Positions 8,161 to 15,910 of a DNA stretch of 46,452 nt are shown here, piece by piece. The translations under genes and the position numbers were made by a program. How positions within the stretch are numbered: position 1 is the stretch's first letter; each line of letters opens with the position of its first letter. The DNA comes from Bacillota bacterium. GTDB taxonomy: Bacteria; Bacillota; Sulfobacillia; RBS10-35; JAJYVN01. Under the pieces are notes generated by a model. That model saw nothing but the letters and a program-made list of their open reading frames with translations. It was not told the DNA's origin and did not search any database. The stretch lies in contig JAJZZC010000013.1 of NCBI GenBank assembly GCA_021797775.1, positions 1 to 46,452 on the forward strand. The letters run 5' to 3'.

Positions 8161-8198
8161 CCCGGGTAGGGGGTGCGCGCGCGCACCCCCTACCCGGG
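8161..8198. promoter_or_regulatory. 38-bp perfect palindrome
   Basis: CCCGGGTAGGGGGTGCGCG is followed immediately by its exact reverse complement, with no spacer. It lies about 70 bp upstream of the guanylyltransferase start on that gene's strand. The related block TAGGGGGTGCGG occurs at 8121-8132. It is a candidate operator, attenuator hairpin or cruciform. The second copy of the cluster lacks it. Confidence 0.75.
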
Positions 8199-8369
8199 CA
8201 CGGCGCGATCGGCCCTCTATCATTGGGACAGGCCCGGATCCGCCTCTGGTGAGGGGAGGTCCGCGCCATGACGTCTTCCGCCCCACCGGCGGCGCGCCGC
8301 CCGCCGGCCCCACCCCTGCATCCGGCGCGCCCCCTCCGTCCGTCCGGACCGGGAGGGGAGCGATGACCG

Positions 8370-8585
8370 GTGCTGCCCAGTCCGACCGTGGTCGAGATCC
8401 TGCAGGGCACCAAGGCCCTGGCCGGCGCCTGCTTTCTCGCCGCGCATGACCCGGAGGCCTCGCCCGAGGAGGTCGAGCTGCTGCACGCGACCCTGGAGGC
8501 CCTGCACCGCCAGGGCACCGCCTTCAGCCGCCGCCTTGCAGCCCAGGCCCAGCTGGTCCCCCGTCCCGGACCCGCCCGCCGCTGA
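8370..8585 (+). CDS. Small helical protein, unknown
   Basis: GTG 8370 has GGGAGGGGAG ten bases upstream. The 71-residue product is predicted helical (PTVVEILQGTKALAGACFLA, then EEVELLHATLEALHRQG). It opens a tight run of four plus-strand genes to 9421 whose last two look like parts of a sigma factor. No family is recognised. Confidence 0.5.
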   Translation: MLPSPTVVEILQGTKALAGACFLAAHDPEASPEEVELLHATLEALHRQGTAFSRRLAAQAQLVPRPGPARR

Positions 8586-8604
8586 TCGGGAGGAGGCTCC
8601 CCCG

Positions 8605-8829
8605 ATGTGCCAGCAAGCCCTCATCGATTGCGTCGGGCGTCTGCGCATGGCGATCGTGGCCTATGCCGAGCTCATCGGCACCCTGGAGGCCGGCCCGGAA
8701 CGCGACCAGATCCAGGAGTTCGCCGCCGTGCTCGCCGGCCAGCACCAGGTGCTGCAGCGCCTCTGCGTCGGCCGCTGCGGGCCCGCCCGCTGCAGCGCGC
8801 CGGATGCCCCGGCGCGGGACCTGGGATGA
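8605..8829 (+). CDS. Small helical protein with Cys-rich tail
   Basis: ATG 8605 has GGGAGGAGG upstream. The 74-residue product has two helices (CVGRLRMAIVAYAELIGTLE; RDQIQEFAAVLAGQHQVLQR) and a tail CVGRCGPARC that could bind metal. The stop overlaps the next start (ATGATG). It shares the operon with the sigma-like genes and may be an accessory or anti-sigma-like factor, but no family is recognised. Confidence 0.5.
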   Translation: MCQQALIDCVGRLRMAIVAYAELIGTLEAGPERDQIQEFAAVLAGQHQVLQRLCVGRCGPARCSAPDAPARDLG

Positions 8830-9197
8830 TGGCTCCACCACGGACCCCGGACGACGACGCCGCGGTCGTGGCCTGGATCGAGACGGTGCTGCGCCACGCG
8901 GCATCGCGCGCGGGCCAGACCTGGCGCGAGCACGCCGACCATGAGATGGCGACGGCCGATCTGGCGGAACTGGCGGGCCCCGGGCCCGGTTGGCAGGAGG
9001 CGCTGATTGGAGACCTGGATGCCGCGGCGCTCTGCGCCCACTTCTCGGGCCGGGAGGGAGTCGCATGCCGGCTGCTGGCCTTCCAGGGGCCCATGAGCGA
9101 ACGCGATCTGGCCGCCCGCCTGGGCGTGAGCCAGCCCACGGCCCACCGGCTGAAGGTCGCCCTGGCGGTCCGGATCCGGCCCCTGCTGCGTCCGTGA
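8826..9197 (+). CDS. Helix-turn-helix protein, sigma region 4-like
   Basis: The 123-residue product carries a C-terminal helix-turn-helix (MSERDLAARLGVSQPTAHRL, about 90-110) after an ACRLLAFQG lead, the arrangement of sigma-70 region 4. The N-terminal part is acidic and helical. It overlaps both neighbours by 4 bases (8826-8829 and 9194-9197). Next comes a region-2-like protein, so the two may together form a split sigma factor, as in the Bacillus YvrI/YvrHa type. This is an inference from fold and order. Confidence 0.5.
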   Translation: MMAPPRTPDDDAAVVAWIETVLRHAASRAGQTWREHADHEMATADLAELAGPGPGWQEALIGDLDAAALCAHFSGREGVACRLLAFQGPMSERDLAARLGVSQPTAHRLKVALAVRIRPLLRP

Positions 9198-9421
9198 CGG
9201 AGCTGGTCGCGGCGGCCCACGCCGGCTCCAATGCCGCGCTGGACGAGTTGCTGCAGCGGTTTCAGCCATTGGTGCGCCGTCTGGCCCGACGCATGGGCGG
9301 CCCGCCCGATGACGCCCAGCAGGTCCTGCATCTGGCGCTGGCGGTGGCCATCCGCCGCTCCCCGCCCCGTGCGGCGCTCAGGACGGGATCAGGTAGCCCT
9401 CTCCCACCACCGTCAGGATGA
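9194..9421 (+). CDS. Small sigma region 2 / HTH_16-like protein
   Basis: GTG 9194 overlaps the previous stop. The 75-residue product reads AALDELLQRFQPLVRRLARR, then PDDAQQVLHLALAVAIRRS. This is the helical pattern at the N-terminus of sigma-70 region 2 and of the small Tn916-type helix-turn-helix proteins. It lacks regions 3 and 4, which may be supplied by the preceding gene. Its 3' end overlaps the convergent regulator gene (9378-9701) by 44 bases. Confidence 0.5.
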   Translation: MTELVAAAHAGSNAALDELLQRFQPLVRRLARRMGGPPDDAQQVLHLALAVAIRRSPPRAALRTGSGSPLPPPSG

Positions 9422-9701
9422 CGCGCGGCTGCCGCGGGTCCTCCTCGAGCCGCGCGCGGAGCCGCCGGACCAGCGTCTGCGCCCTTCGGGCCGGATGGCC
9501 GGCCTCTGCCCCCCAGACCGCCTCCCCCAGGTCCTGCGCCCGCACCGGATGGCCCCGGTGCTCGGCCAGGTATCGCAGCCCCGCATACTGCCGCGGAGAG
9601 AGCTCCAGCCACATCGCCCCGCGCCACAGGACGCGCTCCGCATGCCGGTCCAGGTCGACCCCCGGCCCCACCGCCAGGCAATCCAGACAGGCGATTCCCA
9701 C
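9378..9701 (-). CDS. Stand-alone winged-helix DNA-binding protein (OmpR/PhoB type)
   Basis: GTG 9701 has GGGAGGGG upstream. The 107-residue product is almost all a transcriptional-regulator C-terminal domain: LSPRQYAGLRYLAEHRGHPV, QDLGEAVWG, LVRRLRARLEEDP and the wing VILTVVGEGYLI. No receiver domain is present, so it is not a normal response regulator. The N-terminus has a CLDC pair. A similar winged helix ends the neighbouring 580-residue protein, so the two may bind related sites. Confidence 0.75.
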   Translation of the reverse strand: MGIACLDCLAVGPGVDLDRHAERVLWRGAMWLELSPRQYAGLRYLAEHRGHPVRAQDLGEAVWGAEAGHPARRAQTLVRRLRARLEEDPRQPRVILTVVGEGYLIPS

Positions 9702-9846
9702 CGCACACCCCTCCCGCTTGGAGTCGTGAGCTCATTGTGGACAGGCCCCGCAACCTCCGGACGTCACGCCGGCTGACCGGGTGGCGGCCCGGGCGCCGGG
9801 CTTCTCGACACCGCTCGACTCGGGTAGGCAAGGAGGGTAAGGCGGG

Positions 9847-11589
9847 CTATGAGGCGCGCAGGACGTAACCCTGGCCGCGACGGAGCTCGATGTGCAGCTG
9901 CGGCGGCAGCTTGGCCCTCAGCTCGCGGATCGCATTGTAGACGGTCTGTTCACCGTAGTGCGTCGCCCGCGCCAGGTCCCGGCCGCTCCGCGGGCGGCCC
10001 GCGGCGCGTACCAGCGCGGCCAGGACCGCACCCCGCGACGCGGAGCGGATCAGCGGCCGTCCGGCCAGATAGATCGTGAAGCTGCGCGGGGAGATCGTCA
10101 CGCCGCCGCCGACCTCGAGCCGGGCCTCGGCCGGGGCGGACCGATGTCCGCGGACCAGCGCGTAGCGCACGGTGATCGCGCGCTGGGCGGGGGGATGGCC
10201 CGCCAGCACCGCGGCCAGGGCCTGCTCCACGGCGGCGGAGTACGCCTGCCGCTCCGCCCAGGGCTGGGCCGACAGGTCCAGCCGCCAGGGCCCGCCCGGC
10301 CCCAGCAGCACCGCCCAGACCTGCTCCGCGTCCGGTAGCGACAGGATGGTCTCCGCCTCTGCGCGGCGCACCCCGCTCCAGCCCCCGGCCACCAGGTCCT
10401 GCACGGCCCGTTCCGGGTCGGCGACCGGCGCGGCCTGCAGCGATCCCGGCTCCGCGACCGCCGCCACCGCCCCCCAGAGGGCGTCGAGGAAGCCCGACGG
10501 CGCCGGGTCGAGCCGCAGCAGCGCCGCGACCCGGCCGTGGACGCGCACCGCCGCGCGCAGGTCCGCTGCGGAGGGTTGCGCCGCGGGCGGCCGGCCCGCG
10601 ACCGTCACCTCTGCCGCCCCGAGCGCCCCCTGGATCAAGGCCGCGTCGGCTTCGCTGGGGCCGGGGTCCGCCGGGCGCGCCGCGACCCGCAGGTTGTGCA
10701 GGCCGGCCCGTCGCGCCCGGGCCTCGATACGCTCCGCGGTGCCGCGGTCGCCACAGACCACCAGCACGGTGCCGCGCGGCCCGACGTGCTGGGCGGCGGC
10801 CAGGGGGAGCCACTCGCCCCCGCTGGCGGTGCCCAGGCTGACCACTCGCATCCCGGGCCGCAGCCGCGCGAAGGCCGCAAACGGCGGCCAGACGGGCGGC
10901 GACGCGGACGGGTGCCCGCCGGCCTGCAGCCACCCCAGGTACTGCTCCCGTTCCTGGAGCAGTCCGAGACGGCCGACGGCATCGCGGATGCGGTCCCAGA
11001 CCTGCGCGCCGAGCTCGGTCATCTCCACGCTCACGCCGCCGTCGGTCCCGGCGTGGGTACCCAGCCAGCCGATGGCCACGCCGTAGAGGAGGTCCCCCTG
11101 CCCGAAGGCCGGGGGCCGGGGCAGGTGGCGGGAGCCGGAGGCGAACTCGCCCTCGCCCATCCTGCCGTAGCGGGCCAGGGCGCGCCCGGGCTCGTGGGCG
11201 CGCAGGAGGCAGTATGGACGGAGGATGCCGGCCAGGCCGCCGGCAAGCAAGCGCTCCAGGTTCCGCTCCAGCTCAAGCGCGGCGCGCGGATGCGGGCGGG
11301 GCAGATCCGGCAGCCCGCGCAGGGCGGCCGTCGCCAGATACAACCCGCAGAGGGCCTCGGTGGGCAGGGTCCTCGACGGCAGGGGCCCGTCGCCGAAGAG
11401 GGCGAACCGCAGCGCCGGGGACCAGCCCGCGACCGCCGCGCGGAGCGCGAAGGCCTCCGCCCGCGCCCCGAGCCAGGCCGGAGGGGATCCACGGGCCTCC
11501 GGCAGGAGGAGGTCGACGGATGCCCCGGCGTGGCGCAGCCGCTCGACATCCGCCTCCAGTTCCGGGCCCATCCAGTCCGTCGTGGTCAT
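9847..11589 (-). CDS. Methyltransferase-like protein fused to a winged helix
   Basis: ATG 11589 has AGGGGG upstream. Of 580 residues, about 243-300 form a Rossmann-type methyltransferase core: MRVVSLGTASGGEWLP, then a second strand (GTVLVVCGD) and LHNLRVAA. Motif I is atypical (GTASGG). Residues about 505-578 form an OmpR/PhoB-like winged helix (LARATHYGEQTVYNAIREL, RRGQGYVL). The N-terminal 240 residues are helical and unrecognised. The fusion suggests a DNA-bound or SAM-sensing regulator. It is divergent from the mobilization genes, with a 26-bp inverted repeat between them. Confidence 0.6.
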   Translation of the reverse strand: MTTTDWMGPELEADVERLRHAGASVDLLLPEARGSPPAWLGARAEAFALRAAVAGWSPALRFALFGDGPLPSRTLPTEALCGLYLATAALRGLPDLPRPHPRAALELERNLERLLAGGLAGILRPYCLLRAHEPGRALARYGRMGEGEFASGSRHLPRPPAFGQGDLLYGVAIGWLGTHAGTDGGVSVEMTELGAQVWDRIRDAVGRLGLLQEREQYLGWLQAGGHPSASPPVWPPFAAFARLRPGMRVVSLGTASGGEWLPLAAAQHVGPRGTVLVVCGDRGTAERIEARARRAGLHNLRVAARPADPGPSEADAALIQGALGAAEVTVAGRPPAAQPSAADLRAAVRVHGRVAALLRLDPAPSGFLDALWGAVAAVAEPGSLQAAPVADPERAVQDLVAGGWSGVRRAEAETILSLPDAEQVWAVLLGPGGPWRLDLSAQPWAERQAYSAAVEQALAAVLAGHPPAQRAITVRYALVRGHRSAPAEARLEVGGGVTISPRSFTIYLAGRPLIRSASRGAVLAALVRAAGRPRSGRDLARATHYGEQTVYNAIRELRAKLPPQLHIELRRGQGYVLRAS

Positions 11590-11823
11590 CCCTGACCCCC
11601 TGCCGCCCGCCCCCCCCAGGGCTGCCCCCATCTTCATCCTTTCGGGGTGGCCGGTGGGACCCCCTGGCTCGGTCTGCGGGGGGCACTTCCTTGGACGATC
11701 CGCCGCCGCGTCCGGTTCAGGCGGGCGCGGCACCCTCGTCGGGCGCGCCCGCGCTCCGTCCACCAGATCGTACACTCCCCGATCCCGGACGGGCTTCCGA
11801 TCGGGGTTGTGGGACAAGGGATG

Positions 11824-11893
11824 CCCCACCCCCCTGACGCCGGACCTCGCCCTCGCTACCACGATGCCGAGGTCCGGCGTCAGGGGGGTGGGG
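11824..11893. other. 26-bp perfect inverted repeat, oriT candidate
   Basis: Arms 11824-11849 and 11868-11893 are exactly complementary around an 18-base loop. It lies between divergent genes, so a terminator is unlikely. It is about 130 bases before a replication-relaxation gene and a coupling ATPase gene. Long inverted repeats next to such genes commonly mark a transfer origin; a cruciform operator is the alternative. Confidence 0.55.
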
Positions 11894-12021
11894 CGGGATG
11901 GTGGTTAGAAGAGGTTTTGGAATGGGTGAATGTAGTAGTTGTTGTGTGGTCTGGATGAGAGGGGTGGAGGATCCGGGGGGAGGATCGATACCGAAAAAGG
12001 GGAGAGAGCGGGAGGGACGGG

Positions 12022-12807
12022 GTGGAACACGGGGATGAGGGGCAGGATCGGGGACGGATGCTGCCGGGCGTTGCGAATGGTCAGGCCGGGATGCCGGGCG
12101 GAGCAGCGCGGACCGGTCGCGGCGGGGCGGCGCAGCCGGAGGGGCCGGCGGCCCGGGGCGGCGCTGCCCGTGGCCGGATCACGGACCGCGACCTGGAGAT
12201 CGTGCGCTGGCTGGCTCGCATGCGCTTCGCCGCCGGCGCGCAGATCGCCCGGGCCTTCGGGATGAGCCCCCGCATGGTCTACCGCCGCTGCCATCTGCTC
12301 TGTGCCGCCGGTTGCTGCCGCCACGAGCGCGTCCTGGCCGACGCCCCCGGCGTCTACCTCGCCACGGCCTCCGGCTGCGGCCTGGCGCAATCGCCGCTCT
12401 CCGCGGGGCCCGCCCGGGTCGACCTGCTCAACTTCCGCCACGACCTCGCGCTCGTCTCCCTGTCCCTGGACCTGCTTTCCACTCCCGGCGCGCGGTGGCG
12501 CAGCGAGCGCGAGCTGCGCCAGGCCATGACGGGCCGCGATGGGGTCGGCCGGGCCGTCCACGTCCCCGACGGGGTGCTGCTCGGACCGGACGGGGGCCGC
12601 ACGGCGATCGAGCTCGACCTGACCCCGAAGACCAGCCGGCGCCTGTCCACCATCCTCCGCTTCTACAGCCGCAGCCGCGACTACGACGCCGTTCGCTACT
12701 TCCTGCCCTCCCGGGCCGCGGCCGCACGCCTGGCGGCCCTGGCCGAGCACCTGCCCTTCGTCGCGGTCGAGCACTGGGAGGTCCCGGCCGCCGGTCAGAC
12801 GCACTGA
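12022..12807 (+). CDS. Replication-relaxation family protein (mobilization)
   Basis: GTG 12022 has GGAGGG 5 bases upstream; an ATG at 12058 is the alternative. The 261-residue protein matches the replication-relaxation family of Gram-positive plasmids. It has an N-terminal winged helix (TDRDLEIVRWLARMRFAAGA, QIARAFGMSPRMVYRRCHLL) and a C-terminal nuclease-like half with LLGPDGGRTAIELDLT and KTSRRLSTILRFYSRS. These proteins act in relaxation or transfer of plasmid DNA. It is followed after 13 bases by a VirD4/TraG-like ATPase, so the pair forms a mobilization module. Confidence 0.7.
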   Translation: MEHGDEGQDRGRMLPGVANGQAGMPGGAARTGRGGAAQPEGPAARGGAARGRITDRDLEIVRWLARMRFAAGAQIARAFGMSPRMVYRRCHLLCAAGCCRHERVLADAPGVYLATASGCGLAQSPLSAGPARVDLLNFRHDLALVSLSLDLLSTPGARWRSERELRQAMTGRDGVGRAVHVPDGVLLGPDGGRTAIELDLTPKTSRRLSTILRFYSRSRDYDAVRYFLPSRAAAARLAALAEHLPFVAVEHWEVPAAGQTH

Positions 12808-12820
12808 GGGGGGCCGCCGG

Positions 12821-14578
12821 GTGCCGGGAGCGCGCGGGGCCCGCCGCCGCTGGCTCTATGTCTACGCTTTCGTGCTCTCCGCCGCCGTCGGCCTTCCGGC
12901 CGGCTGGGCGCTGCACCGGCTGGCCGAGGCGCGCGGCGTCCGCCCGCGCTGGCTCTGGGCCGCGGCGGGGATCTGGGCCCTTTTGTGGACGGCCCCGACC
13001 CGGGCGTGGTGGCTGCTGGCCTTCTACCGCGCCGCGATCGCGCTGGTCTTCGGCGGGCACTGGCCCCGGCACGGCGGGGTGGCGCTGCTGGCCGGCTGGG
13101 TGTTCTGGACGCTGCTGCTCTCGGCCGCCTTGCCGCCCGCCCTGCGCTTCTTCCGCAGTCCGTACGCCGACGACCTGGTCGCGGCGCCGCGGGCCTCGAC
13201 CCTCCCGCTTCTCTCGGCCCCGGCTCCGCGCGTCCTGGAGCACGTACCCGTGCCGGTCCCCGATGGGGTGGAGCTCGGCCGGGATTCCGCCGCCCGTCCG
13301 GGCCTGCTCACCGACGCCGAGGCGAACACCGGGGTGCTGGTCACCGGGGCCCCGGGGGCGGGCAAGTCCAATCTCGTCCTGCGCATCCTCGACTCGGTCC
13401 TGGCCCGGGGCCTGCCCGCGATCACCATCGACGGCAAGGGCTCGGTGCAGCTGCGCCGGCACCTCGAGGACTCCGCCGCCCGGGCCGGGCGCAGTCTGCT
13501 TGTCTGGACCTTCTCCGGTCCCGCCCGCTACAACCCGCTGCAGCACGGTGGCCCGACGGAACTGCGCGACAAGCTCATCGCCGTGGAGAGCTGGACCGAG
13601 CCCCACTACCGCCGCGCCGCGGAGCGCTACCTGGGCGCCGTCTTCTCGGCGCTGGCCGCCGCCGGGGAACCGGCCAGCCTGCCGCTGATCGCGGACCTGC
13701 TGTTTCCCAAGGCCCTGGAGGCCTTCGCCCGCCGCATCCCGGACGAGGCCCACGCCAAGCGTCTCTACGCCTACATCGACTCTCTCGACCACTCCGCGGC
13801 CTCGGCGATCGTCGGCCTCGGCAACCGCCTTGCCACGCTGGTCGAGAGCGAGGCCGGCCCCTGGCTGCAGCTGCCGGGCATGGCCCGTGCCGCCGCGGCT
13901 GCTCCTCCCCGGCGGGCCCGCGGGGCCCCGGCTCCCGCGCCGGCGGCGCCGCCGGCCCCCGAGCCGACCGCCGACGGACCGGCGGCCCCCGTCATCGACC
14001 TGCTCGAGGCCGTGCTGCTTCGCCAACCGGTGCTCTTCAGCCTGGATGCCCTGCGCTTCCCGGGCCTAGCCGCCCAGGTCGGCGCGCTGCTGCTGCAGGA
14101 CGCCAAGACCGTCGCCGCCGAGCTGCTGTCCCGCGGCAACGCCGTGCCCTGCTATCTGGTGATCGATGAGTTCAACGTCTTCGACGGGCCCCAGGTCCTG
14201 GCGCTGCTCAACAAGGGGCGCGAGGCCGGGCTCTGCACGGTTCTGGCCACGCAGGACCTCTCCGACGTGGCCGCGGCGGGTGGGGAGACGTTGGTGCAGC
14301 AGGTCCTGGCCAACACCAACGTCAAGCTGATCCTCCGCCAGGATGTCGACGAGTCCGCCAACCGCCTCGCCTCCGCGGTGGGCACCCGCGAGCGCTGGAG
14401 CCCGACGCACCGGGTCTCCGACGGCGAGCCCACGGGCGAGTCCTCTCTGCGCCAGGTCGACGAGTTCATTGTCCACCCGAACCTGCTCAAGCAGCTGCCC
14501 CCGCACCACGCGGTCCTGGTGCGCAAGGCGCCGACGCTGCTCGCAGCGTGGCTGCGGCTGTGGAAGGCGGGGGTGTGA
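12821..14578 (+). CDS. VirD4/TraG-like coupling ATPase
   Basis: GTG 12821 has GAGGGGGG upstream. The 585-residue protein has hydrophobic segments at about 11-30, 43-58, 62-78 and 88-108. A cytoplasmic ATPase follows: Walker A GAPGAGKSN (176-184), Walker B CYLVIDEFN (about 445-453) and a motor motif TVLATQDLSDV. This matches type IV coupling proteins, which deliver relaxase-bound DNA to a conjugation channel. An Ala/Pro-rich insert lies near 350-390. No mating-pair genes are in the window, so the plasmid is probably mobilizable rather than self-transmissible. Confidence 0.75.
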   Translation: MPGARGARRRWLYVYAFVLSAAVGLPAGWALHRLAEARGVRPRWLWAAAGIWALLWTAPTRAWWLLAFYRAAIALVFGGHWPRHGGVALLAGWVFWTLLLSAALPPALRFFRSPYADDLVAAPRASTLPLLSAPAPRVLEHVPVPVPDGVELGRDSAARPGLLTDAEANTGVLVTGAPGAGKSNLVLRILDSVLARGLPAITIDGKGSVQLRRHLEDSAARAGRSLLVWTFSGPARYNPLQHGGPTELRDKLIAVESWTEPHYRRAAERYLGAVFSALAAAGEPASLPLIADLLFPKALEAFARRIPDEAHAKRLYAYIDSLDHSAASAIVGLGNRLATLVESEAGPWLQLPGMARAAAAAPPRRARGAPAPAPAAPPAPEPTADGPAAPVIDLLEAVLLRQPVLFSLDALRFPGLAAQVGALLLQDAKTVAAELLSRGNAVPCYLVIDEFNVFDGPQVLALLNKGREAGLCTVLATQDLSDVAAAGGETLVQQVLANTNVKLILRQDVDESANRLASAVGTRERWSPTHRVSDGEPTGESSLRQVDEFIVHPNLLKQLPPHHAVLVRKAPTLLAAWLRLWKAGV

Positions 14579-14724
14579 GCGCCCTGGTACGCACATGGAG
14601 TTGGCGGCGGACTCGGATGGAAGGCAGTCGAAGTCAGACCCGCACCCCGCAGGTGTGAGAGCCGGTGGCGCGCGCGGGTTGGGACTGCTGACGGATGGAT
14701 CACCCCCTGGCCGACCCGTGGCGA

Positions 14725-14864
14725 TCATGCGGTCTTGGCGCGTGCTCGGGGCCGAAGGGCGGACAGGTACGGCTCCAGCACGGTGCGGAAGACGTTCTCC
14801 GCCCGGAGGCCGGCCGCGTCGGCCCAAGTGGCGACGTGCTGAGCGAAGGCGGCCAGGAAGTAAT
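14725..14864 (-). pseudogene. C-terminal remnant of an unidentified protein, cut by an IS end
   Basis: The minus strand reads YFLAAFAQHVATWADAAGLR, then AENVFRTVLEPYLSALRPRA and a stop at 14725. This is convincing protein sequence, but it breaks exactly at the IS1380-like terminus starting at 14865. The N-terminal part was not found on the other side. Function is unknown. Confidence 0.45.
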
Positions 14865-14990
14865 CCTGAATTTCGCAATGGAAGACCAAGCAGAGAAGAT
14901 ATGGTCGCGAACGGGTGGGAACGGCGGGTTTAGGAGCGTGGCCGGGGCCACGCGGGGGAGTCGCGGGGACAGGGGAGCAGTGGGATGCGG
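14865..14990. mobile_element. IS1380-like terminus (right-end type), solo
   Basis: CCTGAATTTCGCAATGG at 14865-14881 matches the right end of the element at 27593-29440 (CCTGAAATTCGCAATGG read inward). Similarity continues inward (AGAGAA, GCGAACGG, CGGGG blocks) for about 100 bases. No partner end was found, so the rest has been deleted or overwritten by the neighbouring IS remains. Confidence 0.5.
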
Positions 14991-15228
14991 GGCCCGGAAG
15001 ACGGTTGCGTGGCCGGCGAAGGGCACCGGGGGCACGCTGGGGCCGATCGCGGGCAGGCGGAAACAAGGGGGCCCGTCCGAGGATCGGCGACCCGGGGCGG
15101 CGTGGGGGGCCTCAAGTGGTGGCGATGAGCGCCTCCAGCGCCCGTACGGCCCGGCCGGAATGGCCGTGCTCGGCCTCGGCGGGCAAGCGGAGGAAGATGT
15201 CCCGGGCATGGGTGGCAACGCATAGGCG

Positions 15229-15901
15229 CTAACTTAGTGAGCCCAACACTTGGGAGGAGCGGATCCTGGCGGAAGCGGCCTGGCGGACGCGACGGCGGGG
15301 GCGTTCAGCCATCGCTGCCGCCAGCTGTGGTAGCTCGTTGACCAGAGCCCGCAGCAGGCACGGCCCCGCGATGGCAGCCTGCACGGCCTGGAAACAGATG
15401 CTGGTCAGGCGCCAGTCGGGGGTGTTCTCAGTCGGGCAAGGGGAAGCCCCAGGGGAAAAAACGCCGGGATCGTAAGGTCAGCTCGTCGACTAGGAGCGCG
15501 CCGAGCAGCTTCCCGTACAGGTACGTCCGCGCCAGGTCAGGGTCCTTGGCCCGCAGTATTTCCACACCCTTATGCTGGAAAAGAGCCGCACCCAATGCCA
15601 TATGTCTTCCTCGTCCCAGTCCTGCGTCGTGGCGATGAACTGCTCGGCGAGGATGGCCGGCAGGTCCAGCAGCTGCCCGGCCGGACCGACGGCGGCCCGT
15701 TCCCGCACGACCACCAACCGGCGGGCGCGGGTCCAGTCGCCTGCCTGGTACAGTCCTGAGGCGACTTCGAGGACGTCGCCCACAGCGGTGGATGCACCCC
15801 CTGCCGCCGGACGGTTGCCCCGGACGCGCACGCAGTCGGAACTTGCGGGCATCACGCGATTGACGCACGGGCGGGGCGAGGAGTCCCGCTTGCGCTGGCA
15901 T
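15229..15901 (-). pseudogene. IS4-like transposase remnant
   Basis: Three frames must be joined to read it. One carries DLPAILAEQFIATTQDWDEE, the second EILRAKDPDLARTYLYGKLL and FFPWGFPLP, the third FQAVQAAIAGPCLLRALVNE to the stop at 15229. The middle block matches the C-terminal region of IS4-type DDE transposases, where the E of the catalytic triad is followed by a conserved YxxK-like LYGKLLGALL helix. The N-terminal half is missing. A lipoprotein gene begins immediately beyond 15901. Confidence 0.55.
15859..15888. repeat. Direct repeat flanking the lipoprotein gene (left)
   Basis: TTGACGCACGGGCGGGGCGA at 15860 recurs with few changes at 17226 (TTGACGCACCTGGGGGGCGA), about 26 of 29 bases. 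The minus strand encodes LLAPxVRQ in both, so the repeat looks like duplicated transposase sequence on either side of the inserted lipoprotein gene. Confidence 0.45.
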
Positions 15902-15910
15902 CGTTTAGGT

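Noticed and set aside
8161-8198. Intrinsic terminator
   Set aside because: There is no T-run on either side and no gene ends here in either direction.
12428-14026. Long minus-strand frame opposite the coupling ATPase
   Set aside because: Antisense shadow; the plus strand carries clear Walker motifs and ribosome sites.
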